A DNA stretch of 21,933 bases from an uncultured Oscillibacter sp. (GTDB lineage: Bacteria; Bacillota; Clostridia; Oscillospirales; Oscillospiraceae). Shown here piece by piece: positions 1 to 7,681 of this stretch. Numbering within the stretch: position 1 is the first letter of the stretch; each line of letters starts with the position of its first letter. The stretch lies in assembly GCA_946183175.1 (NCBI GenBank), contig CAMHBH010000017.1, positions 1 to 21,933 on the forward strand, read 5' to 3'. A model generated the notes under the pieces. That model made no database searches, was not told the DNA's origin, and was given only the letters and a program-made list of their open reading frames with translations. A program made the translations under genes and the position numbers.

Positions 1-294
1 TACCCGCTGGAACTCTCCGGCGGCGAACAGCAGCGCGTCGCAATCGCCCGGGCACTGGTCAACAGCCCGTCGACGATTATCGCCGACGAACCTACCGGGA
101 ATCTCGACCCCGACCGCTCCATGGACTTAATGCGCCTGCTGATAAAAGTCAACCAGATGGGCACAACAGTCGTTGTCGTCACGCACGCGCGCGAACTCGT
201 CAACCGGTTCGGCAAACGCGTCGTCACGCTCGACGAGGGCCTGATTACCCACGACGCAGTGGGCCGCTACGTGGGGGGCCGCCGCTATGGGTAA
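1..294 (+). CDS. ftsE: Cell division ATP-binding protein FtsE (C-terminal part)
   Basis: This is the 3' part of an ABC ATPase; the first 97 visible codons run from the signature motif (LSGGEQQRVAIARAL, codons 5-19) to the stop. The Walker B/D-loop region (IIADEPTGNLDP) and the H-loop (VVTHA) follow, so the nucleotide-binding half after the signature is intact; the Walker A is outside the window. FtsE pairs with the membrane protein FtsX at the division site and uses ATP to switch on a cell-wall hydrolase. The assignment to FtsE rather than another short ABC ATPase rests on ftsX following directly, with an 8-nt overlap (ftsX starts at 287). The 5' end is cut by the window edge. Confidence 0.93.
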   Translation, partial: YPLELSGGEQQRVAIARALVNSPSTIIADEPTGNLDPDRSMDLMRLLIKVNQMGTTVVVVTHARELVNRFGKRVVTLDEGLITHDAVGRYVGGRRYG

Positions 295-1174
295 GCACGA
301 CATTGTCTATTTCTTCCGCGAGGCCGTCAAAAACATGGGCAGTCACCGCCTGATGAGCTTTACGGCCATCAGTATGACGGTGGGCTGTCTGCTGATTATG
401 GGTACGTTCACGCTCGTCGCGGTCAACGCCGCTATGAACCTCTCCGCGCTCTCCAACTCCAACGAAATCGTCGCCTACATCGACGAGACCTGGACGGAAC
501 AACAGGGGCGTAACTTAGAAAGTACGCTTCTGGCCGTCCCGAACGTCACCGCCGCGCGCTACATCACCCGCCAAGACGCCCTCGAAGCGTATACCGAACA
601 GAATCCCGAAGAGGAACTCTTCCGCGACCTCGACCCCGCCATTTTCCGCGACCGCTACGCCCTGACCATCGAAAACCTCGAGCAGATTTCCCTTACCGTG
701 CGACGCGTCGAACACGTCGAGGGTATCGCGAAAGTCACCTACTACGAGGAAATGGCAAGCGGGATTGTCACCGTGCGCAACGTGGCCGGAATCGTCAGCG
801 CGGCCCTCATCGGCGTGCTGTTCGTCGTGTCCATCTTCATTATCTCGAACACCATCCGCCTGACGACCTACGACCGCAAAGAGGAAATCGCCATTATGAA
901 AATCGTCGGCGCGACCAACGCCTTTATCCGCTGGCCGTTCGTCTACGAAGGCTTCCTCATGGGCATTGTCGCCTCCGGCGTGGCCTTCCTGCTACAGTTC
1001 CTCCTCTATTCCGCCGTGACCGGGGCTATCGCCAGCAACGACGCCCGGCGGCTGTTTGAAATCCTCCCGTTCGGGCGGATTTGGCTCCCCGTGCTCGGAA
1101 GTTTCCTCGCTACGGGCATGCTCGTCGGTATCGGCGGCAGTCTGACCGCTATCCGGCGCTTCCTCGACGTTTGA
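287..1174 (+). CDS. ftsX: Cell division protein FtsX (permease-like)
   Basis: This 295-residue protein has the FtsX layout: a short cytoplasmic N-terminus, a first membrane helix around residues 25-48, an extracellular domain of roughly 110 residues, then three membrane helices near residues 168-190, 217-240 and 262-285. The family signature RKEEIAIMKIVGAT follows the second helix. FtsX forms a complex with FtsE and passes the ATPase cycle to a periplasmic or wall-side hydrolase through its large loop. The ATG at 287 lies inside the end of ftsE, which suggests translational coupling. The next gene, a secreted coiled-coil M23 protein, is the expected partner. A short hairpin with a T-run follows at 1194-1214. 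Confidence 0.95.
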   Translation: MGKHDIVYFFREAVKNMGSHRLMSFTAISMTVGCLLIMGTFTLVAVNAAMNLSALSNSNEIVAYIDETWTEQQGRNLESTLLAVPNVTAARYITRQDALEAYTEQNPEEELFRDLDPAIFRDRYALTIENLEQISLTVRRVEHVEGIAKVTYYEEMASGIVTVRNVAGIVSAALIGVLFVVSIFIISNTIRLTTYDRKEEIAIMKIVGATNAFIRWPFVYEGFLMGIVASGVAFLLQFLLYSAVTGAIASNDARRLFEILPFGRIWLPVLGSFLATGMLVGIGGSLTAIRRFLDV

Positions 1175-1193
1175 AGCGACACCAACCCGGCAC

Positions 1194-1214
1194 ACGGGAA
1201 AGCCTTCCCGTTTT
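1194..1214 (+). terminator. Possible weak terminator between ftsX and the M23 gene
   Basis: Arms ACGGGAA and TTCCCGT close a 4-nt loop and run into TTTT. The 7-bp stem is short, so it may only attenuate read-through into the M23 gene 58 nt downstream. No convincing promoter could be picked in 1215-1255. Confidence 0.45.
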
Positions 1215-1271
1215 CATGACACGTTTAATCCGGTTTATACCGTTTACATTGGAAAAGGATGGAATCTGAGC

Positions 1272-2594
1272 ATGAAAAAAGTCTACCGCGTGATTTCCGC
1301 TCTGCTGACGGTTCTCGTACTCACGGGGGCGGCCTCTCCGTCCTACGCCGTCATGCGGGAGGAAATCGACAACCTTATTGAACAGGCCAACGGAATCCAG
1401 GAGGAGCGCGACGCCCTGGAGCAGGAAATCGGCACGTACTCCATGGATATCGCCGCCGCCCTCGACCAGAAAACCCTTCTCGACGCGGAAATCGCGCAGA
1501 TTGAGGAGGATGTCGCCGCGCTTGAGACGCAAATTCGCGACTGCGAAGCGCGCATTGCCACCACCGAAGCCGAACTCCGCGACGCCCAGTCCCGCGAGTC
1601 CAAACAGTACGACTTGTTCTGTCAGCGCGTCCGGGCGATGGAGGAGCAGGGGCGCATGAATTACTGGATGATTCTGTTCCGCGCGACCAGTTTCGTGGAC
1701 TTCCTGACGCGCCTCGATTTCGTCAACGGGATTATGCAGTCCGACCAGAGAATCATGGACGATTTGAAGGCCCTACAGGCGGAAATCGCCGACAAGCAGA
1801 TACAGCTTGAAGGCGAACGCCGGGAACTCGAAACCGCCAATCAGGCGCTGTTGGAGAAGGAAACCGAACTCGACGCACAGCGCGAGGCCGCGAACCAGTT
1901 GATTATTGACTTGGAGGCCAACCGGAGCGAGGCGGAGGCAAGCCGCGACATTCTCAACGAGGAAGCGGAGCGCATTCAAGGCGAAATCGTGCGGCTGTCG
2001 GAAGAACTGGCGCGGCAGGAGGAAGAGGCGCGTATCCGCGCCGAACAGGCGGCGGAAGAGGCGCGTATCCGTGCCGAACAGGAGGCGGAGGAGGAGCGTA
2101 TCCGCGCCGAACGGGCCGCCGAAGCGTACCGGGCACTGCGGGAGAGGGTCAACGCCCGCCTGGACGATTTCACGATTGACGAGGGCCTCGGCGGGTACAT
2201 CTGGCCCGTCAACAGTCGCCGCATTACGTCCACATTCGGCGGGCGGGCGTCGCCGGGGGGAATCGGCTCGACGAACCACAAGGGCATTGACATCGGCGGC
2301 GTCGGCTACGGTACCGCCGTACACGCCGCGAAGGCCGGAACCGTCATTATCTCGCAGTATTCCAGCTCCTACGGCAATTTCGTCGTGGTCTCCCACGGCG
2401 AAGGCAATACGACCCTCTACGCGCACATGAGCACGCGTCTGGTCGAGGCCGGGGAGAGCGTCGGACAGGGCGACATTCTCGGCCTGACGGGTTCGACCGG
2501 GCACTCGACCGGGCCGCACCTGCACTTTGAAATCAGCGAAAACGGTACGAGAATCAACCCGCTTGTCTACTTAAGCGGCTACAGTCTGGCGTAA
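1272..2594 (+). CDS. Secreted coiled-coil murein hydrolase, M23 (LytM) peptidase, FtsEX partner
   Basis: The 440-residue product begins with a signal peptide (MKKVYRV, hydrophobic stretch, cleavage likely after SYA near residue 27). A long coiled coil spans about residues 30-290 and ends in three 11-residue repeats of the type ARIRAEQAAEE. The C-terminal 120 residues are an M23/LytM domain. All expected zinc and catalytic positions are present: H336 and D340 (NHKGIDIG), H385 (YAHMS), H416 and H418 (PHLHFE). EnvC-type activators have lost these ligands, so this protein is probably an active endopeptidase cutting peptidoglycan cross-links. The layout matches the PcsB/EnvC-like proteins controlled by FtsEX, whose genes lie just upstream. 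The start ATG at 1272 follows an AAAAGGATGG-type ribosome site. The substrate bond is not decidable from sequence. Confidence 0.9.
   Translation: MKKVYRVISALLTVLVLTGAASPSYAVMREEIDNLIEQANGIQEERDALEQEIGTYSMDIAAALDQKTLLDAEIAQIEEDVAALETQIRDCEARIATTEAELRDAQSRESKQYDLFCQRVRAMEEQGRMNYWMILFRATSFVDFLTRLDFVNGIMQSDQRIMDDLKALQAEIADKQIQLEGERRELETANQALLEKETELDAQREAANQLIIDLEANRSEAEASRDILNEEAERIQGEIVRLSEELARQEEEARIRAEQAAEEARIRAEQEAEEERIRAERAAEAYRALRERVNARLDDFTIDEGLGGYIWPVNSRRITSTFGGRASPGGIGSTNHKGIDIGGVGYGTAVHAAKAGTVIISQYSSSYGNFVVVSHGEGNTTLYAHMSTRLVEAGESVGQGDILGLTGSTGHSTGPHLHFEISENGTRINPLVYLSGYSLA
2022..2120 (+). repeat. Three in-frame 33-bp tandem repeats in the coiled coil
   Basis: Units at 2022-2054, 2055-2087 and 2088-2120 each encode an 11-residue step close to EARIRAEQAAE. 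Units 1 and 2 are nearly identical at DNA level and unit 3 has drifted. The 11-residue period matches coiled-coil hendecads, so unit gain or loss would change coil length without breaking the frame. Confidence 0.85.
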
Positions 2595-2598
2595 CGGT

Positions 2599-2630
2599 TC
2601 AGCGCACAGTCGGAGATTGTGCGCTGATTT
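2599..2630 (+). terminator. Intrinsic terminator after the M23 gene
   Basis: A perfect 10-bp stem (TCAGCGCACA with TGTGCGCTGA) encloses a 9-nt loop and is followed by TTT. It begins 5 nt after the stop of the M23 gene and ends before the ribosome site of the next gene. The T-run is short, so efficiency is uncertain. Confidence 0.65.
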
Positions 2631-2656
2631 CATGCCGGAAACAGGAAGGGGAAACC

Positions 2657-4204
2657 ATGTCGGAACGTGTACTAACTCTGCTGGACAGGACGCGGCGCGC
2701 CGCCGGAAAATACCGGGAGATGTTTTTCGCGGCACTCTGCGCGGGCCTCGTCGCCTACGGGTTCGTTATGACCAATATCCTCAACAACCAGGACAACATT
2801 TCCAATACGCCCGGGGGCTACGGGGCCGGCACCGCCTCCGGACGCTGGTTTCTCGAATACCTCGCCGAAACCGTGCGCGCCGTCTGGGGTACGAATACGC
2901 TCCCGCTGTTCAACGGCCTGCTGTCTATTGTGTTCGTCGCGCTGGCGGCGTGCCTCGCGGCCTCCGTACTCGAACTCCAAAGCCGACCCTTCCGCATTCT
3001 CACCGGGGCGCTGTTCGTGACCTTCCCGAGTTTCGCGATGACCATGCTGTTTATGTTCACGGTCGGCTACTACGCCTTCGCGCTCCTGCTGACGCTCGCC
3101 GGCGTCTACGTCGCGAAACGGTTCGGGCTCTACGGAATCGTCCCGGGGGCCGCCTGTATGGCCCTCGCGCTGGGAATCTACCAGGCCTATTTGCCCGTCG
3201 GGGCGGCGCTGTTCCTGTTAATCCTGTTGCGGCGCGGCTGTTCCGAAAACCCCCCGCCCGCCCGCGCCGCCTTCCTACAGGGCCTGCAATTCCTGTCCGT
3301 GCTCGCGCTCGGCCTGTTGCTCTATATGCTCCTCCTGCGCCTCGCCCTGTACCAGTCCGGGGAGATTCTCAACGACTACCAGCAAATAGACGAGATGGGC
3401 AGTCTGTCCCCCGCCGAACTCCCGCGAATGTTCGCCGACGCCTACCGTGACTTCCTCGCCCTCCCCTTCCGCGAACGCTACGCGGTGAACTCCACGCCTC
3501 TAATACGCTTCGCGCTCCTGTGTACGCTCGCGCTGTCCGCCGTACTCTTCGCGTGGCTCGAAATCCGGGGGCGCGCCGAAATCAAAGTCAAACTTTGTAA
3601 CCTGCTCTGGTTTGCGCTCTTCCCGGCGGCGGCGTTCGGAATCGTGCTGATGTGCTACCACAGCAATATTTTCGGGCGCATGGTCTACGGCGCGGTCACG
3701 GCGTACCTCCTCCCGCTCGTCCTCCTCGAATGCGCCCCACGCGCGACCGTACGCCTCCCGGCGGCGGCGCTGTCCGTGTTACTCCTCCTCGCCTCCGCAA
3801 ACTACGCGTGGCAGTCCAACGAAAACTATATGGTACTCTATTACACCAACCGCCAGACCGAGAATTACTTCGCCTCGATGGTGAACCGTATCCGGGCGAC
3901 GCCGGGGTACAGGCAGGATTTGCCCCTCGCGTTTATCGGGGAGGATATCCACGACGCCGCCTTCGCCAACAACATCTACCGCCGTACCGCGCACCGCTAC
4001 GGCGGCTACAGCGAAACTTCCAACTACCTCAAGGCCGGGAAAAGCTACATGTCGCACTATCTGGGCTTCCAACAGCCCGAGGCGGCGGGCGATACCGTCG
4101 ACGCCCTCGCCGAAAGCGCGGAAGTACGCGCCATGCCCTGCTACCCCGACGACGGCTCCATTCAAGTTGTCGGCGGGTGTATCGTGGTGAAGCTGGAAAA
4201 TTAA
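2657..4204 (+). CDS. Multispanning membrane protein, GtrII-like glucosyltransferase domain family
   Basis: The 515-residue product is mostly hydrophobic, with about ten predicted membrane helices between residues 20 and 385 and a hydrophilic C-terminal part of about 130 residues. The N-terminal loop (DNISNTPGGYGAGTASGRW) and overall layout resemble the GtrII/glucosyltransferase-domain family, GT-C fold enzymes that use lipid-linked sugars outside the membrane. The D-N pair near residue 39 is in the place where this fold keeps an acidic catalytic residue, but that is inference. The start ATG at 2657 is preceded by AGGAAGGGG. No other glycan gene is next to it, so donor and acceptor are unknown; a wall polymer or lipid carrier is plausible. 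Confidence 0.68.
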   Translation: MSERVLTLLDRTRRAAGKYREMFFAALCAGLVAYGFVMTNILNNQDNISNTPGGYGAGTASGRWFLEYLAETVRAVWGTNTLPLFNGLLSIVFVALAACLAASVLELQSRPFRILTGALFVTFPSFAMTMLFMFTVGYYAFALLLTLAGVYVAKRFGLYGIVPGAACMALALGIYQAYLPVGAALFLLILLRRGCSENPPPARAAFLQGLQFLSVLALGLLLYMLLLRLALYQSGEILNDYQQIDEMGSLSPAELPRMFADAYRDFLALPFRERYAVNSTPLIRFALLCTLALSAVLFAWLEIRGRAEIKVKLCNLLWFALFPAAAFGIVLMCYHSNIFGRMVYGAVTAYLLPLVLLECAPRATVRLPAAALSVLLLLASANYAWQSNENYMVLYYTNRQTENYFASMVNRIRATPGYRQDLPLAFIGEDIHDAAFANNIYRRTAHRYGGYSETSNYLKAGKSYMSHYLGFQQPEAAGDTVDALAESAEVRAMPCYPDDGSIQVVGGCIVVKLEN

Positions 4205-4206
4205 AA

Positions 4207-4227
4207 GCCTCCCCGTCGTGGGGAGGC
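4207..4227 (-). terminator. Intrinsic terminator for the minus-strand cysteine desulfurase
   Basis: GCCTCCCC and GGGGAGGC form an 8-bp stem with a 5-nt loop. Read on the minus strand the stem is followed by TTTTAATTTT, a good U-tract; read on the plus strand it has none. It sits between the convergent GtrII-like gene and cysteine desulfurase and ends minus-strand transcription after the duplicated gene end at 4211-4340. Confidence 0.75.
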
Positions 4228-4340
4228 GTCATTCAAAGCATGGGCAGGCGTTCGTTGTGGGGAAGCGTAGTTCAAAGCATGGGCAAGCGTTCGTTGTGGG
4301 GAAGCGTAGTTCAAAGCATGGGCAAGCGTTCGTCGTGGTG
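4211..4340. repeat. 39-bp tandem repeat carrying copies of a gene end
   Basis: Units of 39 bp lie at 4211-4249 (diverged), 4250-4288 and 4289-4327 (identical to each other), with a partial unit from 4328. The shared part (TTCAAAGCATGGGCAAGCG) recurs at 4232, 4271 and 4310. On the minus strand each unit repeats the last codons of the cysteine desulfurase (ERLPML), its TGA stop and 17 nt of flank. The gene end has thus been copied downstream twice, in frame (39 = 13 codons). The outermost unit merges into the terminator hairpin. There are no spacers, so it is not a CRISPR array. Confidence 0.92.
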
Positions 4341-5450
4341 ACGCCGTAGCGCGGCGGCACAGGCTTCGATGTCGGCGCGGGAGGTCTCCGGGCCGAAACT
4401 CAGCCGGATGACGCTTTTCTGTACGCGCGGCGGGAGGCCCAGCGCCTTTACGACGTGGCTTAGCCGCCCCTGGTGACAGGCCGACCCCGCCGAAACGCAA
4501 ATCCCCTGCGCCGACAAGTCCGTAACGATATTCGCGGCGGGCCAGCCCGTCAGCGACACCGCCAGAATATGCGGCGCGGAATCCGTCTCCGGACTGATGA
4601 CGCGCAAATCGGGAATCGCCGACAACAGCTCGACGGCACAGGCGCGGATTTCCCGCAAATGTTCCATCGTCTCCGGCAACGCCGCGCGGCGGAGTTCGAC
4701 GGCCTTCGCGAATCCGGCGATTTGCGCCGTGGCCTCCGTGCCCGAACGCCGTCCGGCCTCCTGTCCGCCGCCCGGTAACAGCGGGCGCGGATTCTTGACG
4801 CGCTCCCCTACGTACAACGCCCCGATTCCCTTCGGGCCCCCGATTTTGTGCGCCGAAACCGTCACGAAATCCGCCCCCGACGCTTTCGCCGAAAACGGTA
4901 CCTTTAGAAAGCCCTGTACGGCGTCGGTATGCAACAGCGTTTCCGGATTCACGCCGCGCAGACGCGCCCCGATTTCCTCGACCGGGTAACGGTTGCCAAT
5001 CTCGTTATTCACCAGCATGACCGACACAAGCGCGGTATCGGGCCGCACGGCGGAGAGTACCGCTTGCGCGTCAATGGCCCCGTCGGCGCGCGGCGCGACT
5101 TGCGTCACGCTGTAGCCTTCTTCTTGCAGTTGCTTCAACGTCTCCAGTACGGCGTTGTGCTCGACGGCGGTCGTGACGATGTGGCGGCCTACGCGCCGAT
5201 TCCGCCAGCACGCCGCGCGAATCGCCCACGCGTCGCCCTCCGTCCCGCACGACGTGAACGACAGCCGCGACGGCGGGCAGTCCAGCGCCCCCGCCACGAC
5301 TTCCCGCCATTCTTCGACCTGTATCCGCATGTCGTAGCCCGCCCGGTACTGCGCGCTCGGGTTCGCGTACTGGTTGCGTAAAACGTCGTACATCGTATCC
5401 GCGACGGCCTGCGGTACCGGCGTCGTCGCGGCGTGGTCTAGGTAAATCAT
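4311..5450 (-). CDS. Cysteine desulfurase family protein (copy 1)
   Basis: This 379-residue fold-type I aminotransferase shows the NifS/IscS pattern: YLDHAATT at the N-terminus, EHNA near residue 97, HTDAVQ near 174, the PLP lysine K202 in SAHKIGGPKG, GGGQE...SGTEA, and the catalytic cysteine C325 in SAGSACHQG. It removes sulfur from cysteine as an enzyme-bound persulfide for Fe-S clusters or tRNA thiolation. The ATG at 5450 is preferred because AAGGAGG lies 10 nt upstream; a TTG at 5459 would sit on top of that site. The usual GTEADN motif reads GTEGDAW here, a small departure from copy 2 (16424-17557). It follows the PIN-like gene by 52 nt on the same strand. No scaffold or acceptor gene is adjacent, so the sulfur target is unknown. 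Confidence 0.92.
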   Translation of the reverse strand: MIYLDHAATTPVPQAVADTMYDVLRNQYANPSAQYRAGYDMRIQVEEWREVVAGALDCPPSRLSFTSCGTEGDAWAIRAACWRNRRVGRHIVTTAVEHNAVLETLKQLQEEGYSVTQVAPRADGAIDAQAVLSAVRPDTALVSVMLVNNEIGNRYPVEEIGARLRGVNPETLLHTDAVQGFLKVPFSAKASGADFVTVSAHKIGGPKGIGALYVGERVKNPRPLLPGGGQEAGRRSGTEATAQIAGFAKAVELRRAALPETMEHLREIRACAVELLSAIPDLRVISPETDSAPHILAVSLTGWPAANIVTDLSAQGICVSAGSACHQGRLSHVVKALGLPPRVQKSVIRLSFGPETSRADIEACAAALRRHHDERLPML

Positions 5451-5502
5451 AACAGTCAAGCCTCCTTACTTGACAGCTACCGCTTTATGCGATAAGATAC
5501 GT

Positions 5503-6132
5503 TCACGCTTTATCGCTCAGAATCGGCTTGACGCAATGGTAAATTTCGCGCGGCATACTGTTGTCGGCCCCCTGATGGAACACCCGTACCAGTTCGCTGT
5601 TGACCGCCTGCTTTGTCGGACTGCGCCGGATGATTTCGGCAATCATGGGAATATGGACGTGATATTTCTCCGGAAGCCGAATCTTCAAGAGGGCCTGTAC
5701 GTCCTCCGCCGGGACATCCGGCTTTCTAGTCGGTTCGTCCGTAGGCGCGGGGGATTCCGGGGGCGCGGAGGCCGCGGAAATATCGGGGAGCAGGGTCACG
5801 CTGACTTTCCGCCGCGCCCAGTACCCGGAGACCAGCGCGAAACTCTGGTCGCAAGAGACGATATAATACATATCGCCGGGCTGTTCGTTCTGCCCTATCA
5901 GGTAGCCCAGATAGGTACACAACTGGAAGTCCAGCGCGTTTTTACTGCCGATGGGGACTTTCTGAAAGGAAATCTCCGCCTTGGATTCGTTCAGCCGTCG
6001 ATGTAAGCCGAATGTCATGGTTTCCGCCTTCTCCGAATAAAAGACAATCACCCGGTCTTTTTCGGAAAGGCTGGTAATCCCGCGAAAACCGTTGGTATTC
6101 ACGTTTTCGTAGTCTATCAGGAAATAATTCAT
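5503..6132 (-). CDS. PIN-like (NYN-type) nuclease domain protein
   Basis: The 209-residue protein starts with MNYFLIDYENV, the first acidic motif of PIN/NYN ribonuclease-like domains (D7, E9, N10). Further acidic residues fall where the fold needs them: D68 in KNALDFQL and D95 in YIVSCDQSF. A Pro/Ala/Glu-rich linker spans about residues 118-142, followed by a helical C-terminal domain of about 65 residues that could bind RNA or a partner. Such proteins are probable RNA-cutting or RNA-binding enzymes; the target here is not visible. GAGG lies 7 nt before the ATG. The gene is divergent from the tRNA-modifying mtaB and lies upstream of a cysteine desulfurase on the same strand. It lacks an obvious antitoxin neighbour, which argues against a classical VapC toxin. 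Confidence 0.75.
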   Translation of the reverse strand: MNYFLIDYENVNTNGFRGITSLSEKDRVIVFYSEKAETMTFGLHRRLNESKAEISFQKVPIGSKNALDFQLCTYLGYLIGQNEQPGDMYYIVSCDQSFALVSGYWARRKVSVTLLPDISAASAPPESPAPTDEPTRKPDVPAEDVQALLKIRLPEKYHVHIPMIAEIIRRSPTKQAVNSELVRVFHQGADNSMPREIYHCVKPILSDKA

Positions 6133-6147
6133 TAGGATTCCTCTTTC

Positions 6148-6169
6148 CGTCAGTCTAAAAACACTGACG
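6148..6169. repeat. Inverted repeat in the PIN gene leader (possible operator or RNA hairpin)
   Basis: CGTCAGT and ACTGACG flank an 8-nt A-rich loop in the 82-bp gap between the divergent PIN-like gene and mtaB. On the minus strand it begins 7 nt after the -10 box of the PIN promoter and ends 15 nt before the start codon. It may be a protein site or a transcript hairpin near the ribosome site. Confidence 0.5.
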
Positions 6170-6176
6170 AATTGCC

Positions 6177-6205
6177 ATTATAACAGTCGTTGACGCGAAA
6201 CGCAA
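6177..6205 (-). promoter_or_regulatory. Promoter of the PIN-like gene
   Basis: On the minus strand, TTGCGT (6200-6205) and a perfect TATAAT (6177-6182) are 17 nt apart, and TG upstream gives an extended -10 flavour. The -35 box overlaps the ribosome site of mtaB on the opposite strand, so the two divergent genes may interfere with each other. Confidence 0.65.
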
Positions 6206-6214
6206 GGAGTTTTT

Positions 6215-7552
6215 ATGAGAGCGGCAATCTATACCCTCGGGTGCAAAGTGAACCAGTACGAGACGCAAGCTATTGAAAAACTGCTCCGCGAACGCGGACA
6301 CAGCGTCGTCGACTTCGACGCCGACGCCGACGCCTACATTATCAATACCTGTTCGGTGACGGCGGTCAGCGGGCAGAAGTCGCGACAGGTCATCCGCCGC
6401 GCGCGCCGCGAACATCCCGCCGCCGTCGTGGCGGTGTGCGGCTGTTACAGCCAGACGGCCCCCGGGGACGTGTACGCGCTGGGCGTCGACCTGATAGCGG
6501 GCACCGGAGACCGCGCCGGATTCGTCGCGCTTCTCGAAAGCGCCGTCGCGGCGCGGGGAGACATCGAACAGCGTACCACACGGGAGAACATCGAACCGGG
6601 TACCCGCACCGTGCGGGAGGCCGTCGACGACGCCCGCGCGCGGCGTAATTTTGAACTGCTTCCCGCCGGGGGGCTGTCGGGGCGTACAAGGGCCATGCTG
6701 AAAGTAGAGGACGGCTGTAATAATTTTTGCGCCTACTGTATTATCCCCTACGCGCGGGGGCCCGTGCGCTCGGAACCGTTGCCGGAGGCCGTGCGGCAGG
6801 CGCGCGAACTCGCCGCCGACGGCGTGCGCGAAATCGTGCTGACGGGTATCGAGATTTCGTCATGGGGGCGCGACTTGCCCGGTAGTCCGGCGCTCATCGA
6901 CCTGACGGAGACGCTTTGCGCGGCTGTCCCGGGAGTACGGCTACGCCTGGGAAGTCTGGAACCGCGTACCGTCACGGCGGATTTCTGCCGGCGCGCGCGC
7001 GCGTTGCCGAACCTGTGCCCGCAGTTCCACTTGTCGTTGCAGAGCGGTTGCGACGACACCCTCAAGCGTATGCGGCGGCGCTACGACACCGCCCGCTACC
7101 GGGAATCGGTGCAACTCCTGCGCGCGGCCTTCGACAATCCCGCGATTACTACGGACTTAATCACGGGATTCCCCGGCGAAACAGAAGAAGAATTTGCGCG
7201 GACGCTGGACTTCCTCCGCGAATGCGCCTTCGCAAGAATGCACATCTTCCCGTACTCCCCGCGCCCGGGCACCCCGGCGGCGGACATGCCGCAAGTCGCG
7301 AAAGCCGTCAAGGACGAACGCGCCGCGCGCGCGAAAGCAGTCGCGGACACGATGCGGGCGGAGTACCTGTCGGACTGTGTGGGGCGGGAGTACGACGTAC
7401 TCTTTGAGCAGTCGCGGGGGGGCGTGTTCCATGGACACGCGCCGAACTACGCGGACGTGTACGCGCCGGGGGACGCGCTCCACAACGAGTGTCGCCGGAC
7501 GCGGATTGTGTCCAGTGACGGCGCGGCCCTCTACGGCGAAATCCTCCCGTGA
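6215..7552 (+). CDS. mtaB: tRNA (t6A37) C2-methylthiotransferase MtaB
   Basis: This 445-residue radical SAM enzyme has the MiaB/MtaB architecture. The N-terminal UPF0004 domain has cysteines C10 (TLGCKVNQYE), C46 (NTCSVT) and C77 (CGCYSQ) for one 4Fe-4S cluster. The radical SAM motif CNNFCAYC (C168, C172, C175) holds the second. A TRAM-like RNA-binding tail starts near residue 385. TLGCKVN and the NTC...GCYSQ spacing fit MtaB better than MiaB or RimO. It adds a methylthio group to t6A37 of ANN-decoding tRNAs, giving ms2t6A. The ATG at 6215 follows AAGGAG by 5 nt. The gene stands alone on its strand, between the divergent PIN gene and the convergent ketopantoate reductase-like gene. Confidence 0.93.
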   Translation: MRAAIYTLGCKVNQYETQAIEKLLRERGHSVVDFDADADAYIINTCSVTAVSGQKSRQVIRRARREHPAAVVAVCGCYSQTAPGDVYALGVDLIAGTGDRAGFVALLESAVAARGDIEQRTTRENIEPGTRTVREAVDDARARRNFELLPAGGLSGRTRAMLKVEDGCNNFCAYCIIPYARGPVRSEPLPEAVRQARELAADGVREIVLTGIEISSWGRDLPGSPALIDLTETLCAAVPGVRLRLGSLEPRTVTADFCRRARALPNLCPQFHLSLQSGCDDTLKRMRRRYDTARYRESVQLLRAAFDNPAITTDLITGFPGETEEEFARTLDFLRECAFARMHIFPYSPRPGTPAADMPQVAKAVKDERAARAKAVADTMRAEYLSDCVGREYDVLFEQSRGGVFHGHAPNYADVYAPGDALHNECRRTRIVSSDGAALYGEILP

Positions 7553-7579
7553 CGCGGACGCCTCCCCCGAAAAACCAGC

Positions 7580-7613
7580 AAAAACGCCTTCCCTGTGACA
7601 ACGGGGGAGGCGT
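7580..7613 (-). terminator. Intrinsic terminator after the ketopantoate reductase-like gene
   Basis: On the minus strand an AACGCC-rich stem (one mismatch, about 11 bp) is followed by GTTTTTGC. The same right arm can also pair with 7558-7569 (ACGCCTCCCCCG) as a longer 12-bp inverted repeat, which would place a hairpin at the end of mtaB on the plus strand. It probably serves both convergent genes. A further imperfect inverted repeat lies at about 7624-7650. Confidence 0.65.
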
Positions 7614-7681
7614 TCGGCGAAAACGGGGCGACGGGCATAATACCCGCCGCCCAAAAGGAGGAGAGAAGATGGGGAGCTGTG

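Noticed and set aside
2617..3450. A 277-codon plus-strand open frame overlapping the GtrII-like gene
   Set aside because: Its product is Arg/Pro-rich with no domain, whereas the overlapping frame encodes a membrane protein with regular helices.
4211..4340. Possible CRISPR array
   Set aside because: The 39-bp units abut each other with no unique spacers and contain the end of a coding gene.
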